Source of the DNA: a virus
Length of the DNA stretch: 37,660 bases
IMG/VR virus record: IMGVR_UViG_3300046506_000122
Location: 1 to 37,660 of that record
Strand: one strand, 5' to 3'
A program made the position numbers and the translations under genes. How positions within the stretch are numbered: position 1 is the first letter of the stretch; each line of letters opens with the position of its first letter. This document shows, piece by piece, positions 23,650-30,349 of the stretch. The notes below the pieces were generated by a model. That model searched no databases and was not told the origin of the DNA. It saw only the letters and a list, made by a program, of their open reading frames with translations.

Positions 23650-23876
23650 AACACCCGTCGCGCAAGGGGTCAGACTTGCGCAAGTTACTTCAATGGGCAA
23701 AGGCGCTCGGGTTCACTTGTGAAACCGGGGGCCGACACCTCATTTTCCGCCGCCATAACACGCGGGCGGTTTATGCGTCGTCGACGCCGAGTTGCCAGTA
23801 TGGACACGCGAACACCCGTCGCGACCTACTGCGCGCGGTGGCCGAGGCCGATCAAAAACAGGGAATGGAACCATGA
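23646..23876 (+). CDS. HicA-like small protein
   Basis: 76 aa from GTG 23646, coupled to the preceding stop (GTGA). Layout beta-alpha-beta as in HicA mRNA interferases: RKLLQWAKALGFTCETGGRHLIFRR has the place of the HicA lysine/serine/glycine-His loop (GGRHLIFRR; His32 region) and a C-terminal helix RRDLLRAVAEAD. No HicB partner follows. It may be an orphan RNA-binding relative rather than an active toxin. Confidence 0.6.
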   Translation: MKHPSRKGSDLRKLLQWAKALGFTCETGGRHLIFRRHNTRAVYASSTPSCQYGHANTRRDLLRAVAEADQKQGMEP

Positions 23877-24088
23877 TTGCGATTATCAATACCGGCGAAA
23901 TCGACGAGGTTGGCCGGTCGCTTTACCGGCTTCAAATCAATGACGCGCTGATCGCCGAGTTTTACCACCATCGTATCGACGGTTTGGGCGCGTGCCTCGC
24001 GTTGGCCGCTTGTGCCGCCGACCGTGCCCATTTCGATAAAATCAACGGGGTATTGAAACTGGCCGAGGAAAAACCCGATGTCCTTTAA
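23873..24088 (+). CDS. hypothetical protein
   Basis: 71 aa; start ATG overlaps the previous stop (ATGA). Compact alpha/beta sequence with an N-terminal strand (IAIINTGEID), LYRLQINDALIAEFYHHR and a central alanine-rich helix (LGACLALAACAADRA). No family recognised. It is the fifth gene in the overlapping chain. Confidence 0.6.
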   Translation: MIAIINTGEIDEVGRSLYRLQINDALIAEFYHHRIDGLGACLALAACAADRAHFDKINGVLKLAEEKPDVL

Positions 24089-24473
24089 AACGACCCTTGC
24101 CCAACGCCGAACAATGGCAAAGGAAAATGCAAAATGGCCGCTTAGCCTTAAACCTGTCCCGCGTGACCAATGGCCGAGCGCGCGACCCGAACTGTTAGAG
24201 GTTTGGCGCTCAAAAGGTTTTCTCGTGCAAGTCTGCGCCGAGAAAAACGGCTATGTCCGCATGTCGGCGCATCGTACCGCCCACACGGGGACCAATTGGG
24301 TCGCGGCGATTTTGTGGGATGAACTCATGCAACTTAAGCGGGAGTGCGGCCGGGGCCACCTCGACGCGCTGGAACTGTTCCCGGCCGATTCTGACGTGGT
24401 GAACGTCGCGAACATCCGACACTTGTTTTTCCCGCCCGAGCCGGTGGCCTTCAAATGGACGGGTGACGAATGA
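24078..24473 (+). CDS. conserved hypothetical phage protein (DUF7694-like)
   Basis: 131 aa. Features that I associate with a widespread small phage protein family: W-P-L-S-L-K-P-V-P near 21-29, EVWRSKGFLVQVCAEKNGYVR, WDELMQLKRECGRGH and DVVNVANIRHLFFPPEP at the C-terminus. The function is not known. The start lies within the end of the preceding gene (11-bp overlap). Confidence 0.6.
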   Translation: MSFKTTLAQRRTMAKENAKWPLSLKPVPRDQWPSARPELLEVWRSKGFLVQVCAEKNGYVRMSAHRTAHTGTNWVAAILWDELMQLKRECGRGHLDALELFPADSDVVNVANIRHLFFPPEPVAFKWTGDE

Positions 24474-24697
24474 ACGGGACACCACTCGAAATATGGACGG
24501 TGTTTGACCATCCAGACGACTATCCAGGCGAGTTTGTGGCTCGAAAGTGGTTAGTGTTTGGGGGCGCCTATTACCCGACCCACGACGTATTCACCGGCCC
24601 GACGTTGCAAAGCGTTCGCGACCAAATTCCGCCCGGCCTATGGTGTTCCCCACGAGCGCCCGAGGATGAACCCGCTATTGTCGAATCATGGTTCTAA
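24470..24697 (+). CDS. hypothetical protein
   Basis: 75 aa; ATG overlaps the previous stop (ATGA). Trp/Pro/Asp-rich with IWTVFDHPDDYPGEFVARKW at the N-terminus and VRDQIPPGLWC later, a style seen in many small phage proteins of unknown role. The pattern suggests a folded beta domain without membrane segments. Confidence 0.6.
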   Translation: MNGTPLEIWTVFDHPDDYPGEFVARKWLVFGGAYYPTHDVFTGPTLQSVRDQIPPGLWCSPRAPEDEPAIVESWF

Positions 24698-24728
24698 CCA
24701 GTGACACCAACAAAAAGGAGTAACACCT

Positions 24729-25022
24729 ATGGGCGATTGCCACCTTTACCACGATGAAATCCGAATCAACGTCGCCGACCCGACGAAAACCAAAGTGTGG
24801 GTTTACCTACGCGGCGAGGGCGATTGCCCGTTTCAGTGCGTCGGCTGGCACTTCAAAGAATTTCCGGCGTCCGTCACGTCTCAAGACATTTTGAATTTGT
24901 GGGCGGACGGTTATGAAAACCCGCTTTCATGGCCGCGTATGGACCCGCCGCCGACCGTACCGAACTACAACCCCGATTGGGACGCTATCGACGCACAACT
25001 ACGGTCAAAGACCATCAACTAA
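24729..25022 (+). CDS. hypothetical protein
   Basis: 97 aa with a strong SD (AAAAAGGAG, 9 nt before ATG 24729), the first gene in the cassette not coupled to the one before. CHLYHDEIRINV, KVWVYLRGEGDCPFQCVGW and a C-terminal Pro-rich segment (MDPPPTVPNYNPDWD) are visible; three cysteines lie in the first 45 residues. No family recognised. Confidence 0.65.
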   Translation: MGDCHLYHDEIRINVADPTKTKVWVYLRGEGDCPFQCVGWHFKEFPASVTSQDILNLWADGYENPLSWPRMDPPPTVPNYNPDWDAIDAQLRSKTIN

Positions 25023-25031
25023 GGGGGTCGC

Positions 25032-25280
25032 ATGACCGACATGACCGAAGCAACGAAAGCGGCCGGGGCGGCGCTCGAACAAGCGCTGAATTCGGCCGAG
25101 TGTGCCGAGGATCAAATCCGAATTGCGGAAATGTTCGTGGTCCTCGGCGCTAACTTTTTGCGCTGTTTCTACGGTGACGAACACACCCGGCAATTTCTGC
25201 AAAGGGGCATCGACGACCTACAACACCCGGCAGTCATGAACGTGATTCACATTGACGAGGCGCTAGGCACGAAACACTAA
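25032..25280 (+). CDS. hypothetical helical protein, last gene of the plus cassette
   Basis: 82 aa with SD AAGGGGG before ATG 25032. The sequence is largely helical and acidic (AGAALEQALNSAECAEDQIRI, RQFLQRGIDDLQHP). It is followed by a strong bidirectional terminator. No function can be proposed. Confidence 0.6.
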   Translation: MTDMTEATKAAGAALEQALNSAECAEDQIRIAEMFVVLGANFLRCFYGDEHTRQFLQRGIDDLQHPAVMNVIHIDEALGTKH

Positions 25281-25291
25281 ACGCCGCCCAC

Positions 25292-25323
25292 AAAAAAACC
25301 CGGTGCAATGACCGGGTTTTTTT
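25292..25323. terminator. bidirectional intrinsic terminator
   Basis: AACCCGGT (25297-25304) pairs with ACCGGGTT (25311-25318); the plus strand continues with a run of T to 25323, and the minus strand has a matching T7 run (25298-25292). It separates the rightward accessory cassette from the leftward early operon. A second weaker hairpin, GTCCCC/GGGGAC, follows at 25325-25343. Apart from these, I see nothing in the 25281-25408 gap. Confidence 0.9.
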
Positions 25324-25408
25324 GGTCCCCTGTTTTAAGGGGGACGGCTTTCAAGTTGGGGCGACGATACTCCCAGCCGGACGGGAGCGTCAAGCGCGAG
25401 TTTTTACC

Positions 25409-25759
25409 TCAAAAAAGTTCCTCGTCCAAATCCCAAAACGCCGGGATCAAATGGCTATAGCGCCAACGGTTAAGCGACTGAATACAGGTCGGGATGTCGA
25501 GCGGGAAACCGTCCCCCTCGCGAATGTCCTCGACGAGAAAGCCGGGACACTTGCCCCAAAACGTCGCGTAGGGTTCGTGGGCGTAAAACTCGTCGGCGTC
25601 CGTCGCTTGTGCCCAAGCAATTGCTTTCCTTAGTAGGGCCGCGTCGGCAATCCAAAGGTGTTGGCCGTCATCAATTAGGGCGATTGTGTCGTCATACAGT
25701 AGAACCAAATCCCCGTCCGGTCCTGCATTCAATTCTTGCCATAGTGTTCTCTTACTCAC
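25409..25759 (-). CDS. hypothetical protein, end of early operon
   Basis: 116 aa from GTG 25759, chosen because GGAG lies 8 nt upstream. Asp/Trp/Tyr-rich: LVLLYDDTIALIDDGQHLWI, AHEPYATFWGKCPGFL and a C-terminal acidic WDLDEELF. No known domain. As last gene before the terminator it is expressed with the early-late switch genes. Confidence 0.65.
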   Translation of the reverse strand: MSKRTLWQELNAGPDGDLVLLYDDTIALIDDGQHLWIADAALLRKAIAWAQATDADEFYAHEPYATFWGKCPGFLVEDIREGDGFPLDIPTCIQSLNRWRYSHLIPAFWDLDEELF

Positions 25760-25806
25760 TTATGCCACTCCATTTGCAAGCCCGTCATCGTGTCGGGCGG
25801 TTGGGA

Positions 25807-26445
25807 TCATATTAAGAACGTCGAACCCTTTCTAGCGCCGCCCGTCTCCCCGACTTCTAACGGCGATTTCATCACGCGGATAACGTCCGAAACCGGCTTG
25901 AGCGCTTCCCGGTCCAGGTCGTCGCACGCTTCGAAACAATGACCGACAAACCCGGCCCAATCGCGGGTCCATTGATCGCTACGCAAGCGGACACCGTACA
26001 CGTCGTCGAGCCATTGGCGGAAATCCTCGGGCTTTAGCAACGGGTCGAGGTTCGCGCTTTGCCCGCCTTGATGCATACGCCGATAACGGTAGAGGACGCC
26101 CATAGCGACATAGCGGGCGCGCGTGGCCTTGTGCGCGGTCATGCGCCCCGACTTGTCATAAGCGCGGACGTATACCGCCGCCTCGGCCGTCTCGCGCTGG
26201 TCGTCATTGGCAAGCGGGTTATAGAGCCAATGCCCGAACGCGGCGACGTAACCCGGCAATGTACCGATTGCCTGCATGACTCGCCCGGCTATTGCTTGAT
26301 GGACCGCCCGAACCGTTCGCCCGTCGAACTCGGACAATTGGACCGCGCCGCCGAGTTTGGCGCGCTCAATGGCGAACGAGGCGGCCGAATCGCCGGGCGA
26401 GTAATAGCAGTCGTGCCACGCTAACCGCGCGCTATTGAGTTTCAT
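25807..26445 (-). CDS. possible Q-like antitermination protein
   Basis: 212 aa from ATG 26445 (GGAGG 8 nt upstream, overlapping the previous stop). Helical and basic. The segment RARYVAMGVLYRYRRMHQGG, followed by LKPEDFRQWLDDVYGVRLRSDQWTRDW, loosely recalls Q-type antiterminators of lambdoid phages. The near-terminal position of the early operon, beyond the replication and nin-like genes, is also where Q is found. Homology is too weak to be sure; it may be an unrelated conserved phage protein. Confidence 0.4.
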   Translation of the reverse strand: MKLNSARLAWHDCYYSPGDSAASFAIERAKLGGAVQLSEFDGRTVRAVHQAIAGRVMQAIGTLPGYVAAFGHWLYNPLANDDQRETAEAAVYVRAYDKSGRMTAHKATRARYVAMGVLYRYRRMHQGGQSANLDPLLKPEDFRQWLDDVYGVRLRSDQWTRDWAGFVGHCFEACDDLDREALKPVSDVIRVMKSPLEVGETGGARKGSTFLI

Positions 26446-26446
26446 C

Positions 26447-27190
26447 CTATGAACCTCCAGGCAATGAAAACGCGATTTCGATTTGCGCGTCTGGTTCCCA
26501 AAGTGGGGCGCTGTTGTGGCTTTCGATACGGGCGGCGATAACCTCGGCGCGTTGCCCGGCCGTTGGGGGGCAATACATGCCGAAGCGCGCAATGCTCCCG
26601 CTATTGACCGCCGCGTTCGTCGAGTCGGCACTTGCCAGGGGTAGGCGTGAAAATATTTTGGGGTCGAGCATTCGGAGGCCATGCAAGCGGCAACGCGGGC
26701 GACCGTGTTGGTCGCATATCGCCGCCATGACCTCGCCGGTCCGTTTCCACCATGCCGGGGTTCCCGGCGTTTTCCATTTGCCCGAACTTCCCAACGCGAC
26801 CGTTCGCCATTCCATTGACAACCGGGTCAGGCGTTCGAGCGATTCGTGATAATGCCAAACCGGCACGCCGGGCAAGTGCCGAGGCCAGTCCTCGACGTAA
26901 CGATCATTCGCGGCCTCGTCGCCGTCGATTACGTCGGGAATCAGCGCCCAATCTAACCCCGGATGTCGCGCCCAATCGTCGACCCAGCGCGTGTACCCCT
27001 CGACGTCCAGTTGCCCGCCTTGCCGCCATACGGTGAACGCGCCGTTATCGAACACGAACGATTGGCACACCTCGGCGACACCCGGCAACTCGATAGGACT
27101 CGGAAACGGGATCAACGCATGTCGACCGGCGAGAAACTTAAGCGCGTCGAGGCGCGTCCCCCCGGCCGGTGTCCCGTGGTAATGGATCAA
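26447..27190 (-). CDS. TGT/DpdA-like protein (predicted deazaguanine transglycosylase fold)
   Basis: 247 aa from TTG 27190, supported by AAGGGGGCGG upstream and overlap with the previous stop (TTGA). The order of motifs fits a tRNA-guanine transglycosylase-like TIM barrel: FDNGAF (47-52) in the place of the TGT DSGGF active-site loop, IPDVIDG (84-90), VPVWHYHES (109-117), ALGSSG (132-137) as the glycine-rich loop, LHGLRML (169-175) and SADST (187-191) in the place of the nucleophilic Asp. It lacks a zinc-binding C-terminal domain, as do phage DpdA proteins that put 7-deazaguanines into DNA. No queuosine-precursor genes are present, so the substrate would come from the host. The fold call is inferred from motifs. 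Confidence 0.55.
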   Translation of the reverse strand: MIHYHGTPAGGTRLDALKFLAGRHALIPFPSPIELPGVAEVCQSFVFDNGAFTVWRQGGQLDVEGYTRWVDDWARHPGLDWALIPDVIDGDEAANDRYVEDWPRHLPGVPVWHYHESLERLTRLSMEWRTVALGSSGKWKTPGTPAWWKRTGEVMAAICDQHGRPRCRLHGLRMLDPKIFSRLPLASADSTNAAVNSGSIARFGMYCPPTAGQRAEVIAARIESHNSAPLWEPDAQIEIAFSLPGGS

Positions 27191-27396
27191 TTGCCGCCCC
27201 CTTTTTGTTGGAACTCGCATAGGTGGCGTTCGCACGTTGCTTTTGCCGTGTCGAGGTCAGTCCCCGCGTAAATAATCGGCGTGGTTCGCGGCGCTCGTGC
27301 GATATGAACGGTGATGCGTTCGTTAACAAACGACGACGCAATGATATAGCCGTCGTTTGACTCGATACGATATAGCCCCTTTTTTTGCCAGTTCAT
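27187..27396 (-). CDS. small hypothetical protein
   Basis: 69 aa from ATG 27396, which overlaps the upstream stop (ATGA). Beta-rich N-terminal part (KKGLYRIESNDGYIIASSF, then RITVHIARAPRT) and a C-terminal helix with CERHLCEFQQ. No family recognised. It is part of the translationally coupled chain of the early operon. Confidence 0.65.
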   Translation of the reverse strand: MNWQKKGLYRIESNDGYIIASSFVNERITVHIARAPRTTPIIYAGTDLDTAKATCERHLCEFQQKGGGN

Positions 27397-27719
27397 GCCC
27401 ACACCTCGGGGCCGAACTTGATCCCGGCCGTTTTCAGTTGGTAGCGAATCCATTCGGGTTCAACCCCGCATATCTGCGCGTGCCAAATGTTGCCCATCAA
27501 ATATTCGGACGCTTTCCGTCGTGCCGCCTCGGCCTCGAATCCGCGCTGATTCGTTATGAGGTCGTTTAACGCACTCGCGAAAATCGCGAGCATCAACCGC
27601 GCCTCGGCGTTGTCGGGGAACTGACAACCGATCTTGCGCACCAGGGCGCGGACTAAATCAAAAGTCTCGCGAGGGGTCCGACGTTCGCCGTTGCCTGTAC
27701 GTCCTAGGGGTCTGCTCAT
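27393..27719 (-). CDS. hypothetical protein, nin-like region
   Basis: 108 aa. Helical; the C-terminal half (RRKASEYLMGNIWHAQICGVEPEW) resembles small phage proteins in which a Trp/Cys-rich helix precedes G-x-x-P-E-W. No function is established for that group. Start ATG overlaps the upstream stop (ATGA). Confidence 0.65.
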   Translation of the reverse strand: MSRPLGRTGNGERRTPRETFDLVRALVRKIGCQFPDNAEARLMLAIFASALNDLITNQRGFEAEAARRKASEYLMGNIWHAQICGVEPEWIRYQLKTAGIKFGPEVWA

Positions 27720-28018
27720 GTTGTTATTTTCCTTTCCTTTATGAGTTCAACCAGCGTCCGCAACACCCCCTCAAGGTGGGCGAGTGCGGCGGTTTCAGCG
27801 TCGACTATCCGGGTGCGACGGTCGATTTCATCGTGACAACTCGAACACGCCCACGCGCCTAACAGGTCGTTGGGTTTGATCCCCATTCCGCACGTTCCGG
27901 CCAGCCGGTAATGGGCTAACACCGTCGTCTCGGGATCAAAGTTGCAGATACCGGCTAGCCGGACTTGGCAGTCGCGACCGCGTGCCGTCTCGCGTAGTTT
28001 GCTCAAAGGTCGAACCAT
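27716..28018 (-). CDS. DUF1364 nuclease-domain protein
   Basis: 100 aa. RETARGRDCQVRLAGICNF, ETTVLAHYRLAGTCGMGIKP and GAWACSSCHDEIDRRTR (about 9-70) match DUF1364, a small HNH-like nuclease-domain family of the nin region in lambdoid phages. Metal ligands are probably Cys17, Cys25, Cys58/61 and His62. The family is thought to act in recombination or DNA processing. It overlaps the phosphatase gene. Confidence 0.8.
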   Translation of the reverse strand: MVRPLSKLRETARGRDCQVRLAGICNFDPETTVLAHYRLAGTCGMGIKPNDLLGAWACSSCHDEIDRRTRIVDAETAALAHLEGVLRTLVELIKERKITT

Positions 28019-28707
28019 TCGAGGTCATCGCGCATCGGCGGGATGGACTCCAGGGTCTTTAAGTCGAGCAGCGTAAAATAGCCGCCGTGTTGCGGGAGCC
28101 AACCCCCCGTGTCGATGTGATAGACGTTGCCGAGGCGGGTCGGCCGATTGAGTGCGTTATGTCCGACGACGACGGCGGTTATCCCTTTCACCCCGCGCTC
28201 GTCGCCCGTTTCAACCCGAAGCCGCGACCATAGGCAAGCATTGCGGACGCTTTTTGAATCAAGCGCGCCGAGCAGGTCGCGCCAGTTATCAACCGGACAA
28301 TTCGCGTGGACGATTCCGACCATCCCGCCCGGCGTTTCGACCTCGATAGCAATTGGCAATTCGCGGAACTGCGCGGCGAACTCGCGCTGTTCATCCCAGG
28401 CCAACCCGGCGAACCACGACCCGCCGTTGTAAACCCAATTTTCCGTGTCGCAAGTGTCGAACCGGCAAACGTAGTCGTCGTGGTTGCCGCGTACCGAATG
28501 GACCCACGGTTTGTTCAACCACTCCAAAGCGGCGCGGCATTCGGGGCCACGGTCGACCAGATCGCCGACCATAAACAGACGGTCCCGAGTCGGGTCGAAA
28601 TGAACCGCATCAAGCGCACGCTGTAGCAAAGTGAAATAGCCGTGAACATCGCCGACCGCGAAGTCACGCCCGTGGACGTTGCGCGCGAATCGTTTGATTA
28701 GGCTCAT
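28003..28707 (-). CDS. lambda-type serine/threonine protein phosphatase
   Basis: 234 aa from ATG 28707, overlapping the upstream stop (ATGA); the longer frame has no SD. Residues fall at lambda phosphatase positions: Asp20 and His22 in GDVHG, Asp49 in GDLVDRG, Asn75 and His76 in RGNHD, with further His134 (VHANCP) and His183 (VGHN). This is the calcineurin-like two-metal phosphoesterase encoded in the nin region of lambda (NinI). Its natural substrate in infection is unknown. Confidence 0.92.
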   Translation of the reverse strand: MSLIKRFARNVHGRDFAVGDVHGYFTLLQRALDAVHFDPTRDRLFMVGDLVDRGPECRAALEWLNKPWVHSVRGNHDDYVCRFDTCDTENWVYNGGSWFAGLAWDEQREFAAQFRELPIAIEVETPGGMVGIVHANCPVDNWRDLLGALDSKSVRNACLWSRLRVETGDERGVKGITAVVVGHNALNRPTRLGNVYHIDTGGWLPQHGGYFTLLDLKTLESIPPMRDDLEWFDL

Positions 28708-28931
28708 GCGTCCCCCTCGGCTAATACCTCGTCGAGTTCCGCCTTTAGTTCGGCAATTGCCGCCTCGCGTGTTTCGCCCCACACAAACCACACGGGTTCG
28801 GTCGGCTCGTCCATCACCGTATCGGCCGTGGTGTCCCCGTATCGGCCCCAGGCGTAAACCCCGACGGTCGAAATCCCCTCGGCCGAGGCAATGCCGAAAC
28901 ACCCGTAACGCTCGCGAATTACATTGCTCAT
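28704..28931 (-). CDS. hypothetical protein
   Basis: 75 aa from ATG 28931, chosen over ATG 28937 because GGGAG is 8 nt away and it forms an ATGA overlap with the upstream stop. YGCFGIASAEGISTVGVYAWG and a C-terminal acidic helix (AAIAELKAELDEVLAEGD) are visible. Family not recognised. Confidence 0.6.
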   Translation of the reverse strand: MSNVIRERYGCFGIASAEGISTVGVYAWGRYGDTTADTVMDEPTEPVWFVWGETREAAIAELKAELDEVLAEGDA

Positions 28932-29185
28932 TGCCATAACTCCCGTTCGATCATCACCGCCCCGAGCATTCCGAGGGACACCCATTCGACGCGATAGCGA
29001 AAACGGTTCGCCGTTTCCTGTACGTCCAAATGGCAAAGGCATTCGTACCCCTCAAAACAGTGATCCATTTTCAGCGGGCCGATTAGGTGGTGAACGCCGC
29101 ACCCGAGCAACGTCGCGAGTTCGCCAGCGTTGCGGGCCATGTCGTCGGTTCCGTCCAGCTTTTTGACTTGCACCCATTCACACAT
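28928..29185 (-). CDS. hypothetical protein
   Basis: 85 aa from ATG 29185 (TGATG overlap with the upstream gene). CEWVQVKKLDGTDDMARNAGELATLLGCGV, then MDHCFEGYECLCHLD. It has five cysteines, which may bind metal. No known family. Confidence 0.6.
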   Translation of the reverse strand: MCEWVQVKKLDGTDDMARNAGELATLLGCGVHHLIGPLKMDHCFEGYECLCHLDVQETANRFRYRVEWVSLGMLGAVMIERELWQ

Positions 29186-29685
29186 CAGGCGGTTTCCTTG
29201 AAAGCGTCGATTTCGGCCATTTCGGTTAACCGTTCCGGGGTCAGGTTCGGCCAGTCGTGCGCAATGACATACCCACAAACGCCGGTCCAAAACGCCTTAA
29301 ATTCGTCCTCGCCCATCGAGCTATAGGAAAGGCTTTGCGGTTTCGTGCTAATCAAAACGCCGACCCCCGGAATGTCGGTTCGGGTGCGGTCGCAACAAAC
29401 GCCGGACTCGAATTGCAGTTCCTTGATTACCGCGTGGGATAACTTGCCGGTGAATCGGTCGAGTTGTTGGGCGAGGATTTTCCCCAGGCCATGCACAAGA
29501 CGATTGAACCGGGGGTTGCGTGGTCTGGTCAGGTACGCAAACACCCGCGTATTCAGACGGAACCCACGCTCGCGCAACATCGACCGATCGGCCTCACTCG
29601 CCGCGACGAAAGCCGCCGTCGGTTTGCCGGTGGCCGGGTCCGTCAGGACGCGCAAAATCAACTCAATCGGGAGCGGCTTAGTCAT
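29185..29685 (-). CDS. DUF1367-like phage protein
   Basis: 166 aa from ATG 29685, inside the end of the P-like gene. FRLNTRVFAYLTRPRNPRFNRLVHGLG and the later KPQSLSYSSMGEDEFKAFWTGVCGY are like DUF1367 proteins, which sit next to replication genes in lambdoid phages; the function is unknown. The match is partial, so moderate confidence only. Confidence 0.55.
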   Translation of the reverse strand: MTKPLPIELILRVLTDPATGKPTAAFVAASEADRSMLRERGFRLNTRVFAYLTRPRNPRFNRLVHGLGKILAQQLDRFTGKLSHAVIKELQFESGVCCDRTRTDIPGVGVLISTKPQSLSYSSMGEDEFKAFWTGVCGYVIAHDWPNLTPERLTEMAEIDAFKETA

Positions 29686-30349
29686 CGGTTGGTTTCTCCT
29701 TATTACGCCCGCGCAACTTATCCAGGGCGGCGCGACCGACCTCGGGCGTGCGACGACCCTCGACCGTTTCCGGTAGGCCAATCAAGATTGGGCGCAATGG
29801 CTGGCCGTTCACGACCATTCGGCAAACGATCTTGTACGCGCGGTTAAACAGTTCGCGGGACGTCTTGAGCGGCAAGGTCGACAGGTTGTAAAGCCCGACC
29901 TCGCGCGCGGCGTGCGACACGGCCTCATGCGACCAGGGGCCACGGTCGCCGCTCGGGTAGGCGCGTCGGGTTGCCTCGGCGTAGGCGTCATCCTCCGAAG
30001 GCAGCCCGAGCAGTTCCGGGGTCGGGTGACACATCGCGATAAAGCGACCCACGGACGGGACGAAATCCGAAGGCAGTCGACGACAGGCCGCGACCCCGAA
30101 CCGGATTTGTTCGATTTGAGTTATCCCCTCGGCGACAAACCCCTTGACCATCGACCGCTTGTAATCCTGTAGCGAGGCGTCATCCGGCCACGCTTGCCGC
30201 CATGCCGGGAAAATTGCTTTCAGTTCACGAACGAGCAGGTTGACCACGCGCCCGGCCGCGTCGTCGACGTTGGGTTGTTCCTCGTCGCCGCCTTGCATTT
30301 GCGTGCCACGGGCGACGATTCGATTTACCAGGCTCTTAACGTGATCCAT
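29678..30349 (-). CDS. lambda P-like helicase loader
   Basis: 223 aa from ATG 30349 (TGATG overlap with the replication gene). NLLVRELKAIFPAWRQAWPD (about 37-56), YKRSMVKGFVAEGITQIEQIRFGVAACR and DFVPSVGRFIAMCHPTPEL (about 95-113) are the hallmarks of the lambda P family, which brings host DnaB helicase to the phage origin. The C-terminus is basic. Pairing with the preceding O-like gene supports theta replication. Confidence 0.87.
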   Translation of the reverse strand: MDHVKSLVNRIVARGTQMQGGDEEQPNVDDAAGRVVNLLVRELKAIFPAWRQAWPDDASLQDYKRSMVKGFVAEGITQIEQIRFGVAACRRLPSDFVPSVGRFIAMCHPTPELLGLPSEDDAYAEATRRAYPSGDRGPWSHEAVSHAAREVGLYNLSTLPLKTSRELFNRAYKIVCRMVVNGQPLRPILIGLPETVEGRRTPEVGRAALDKLRGRNKEKPTDD

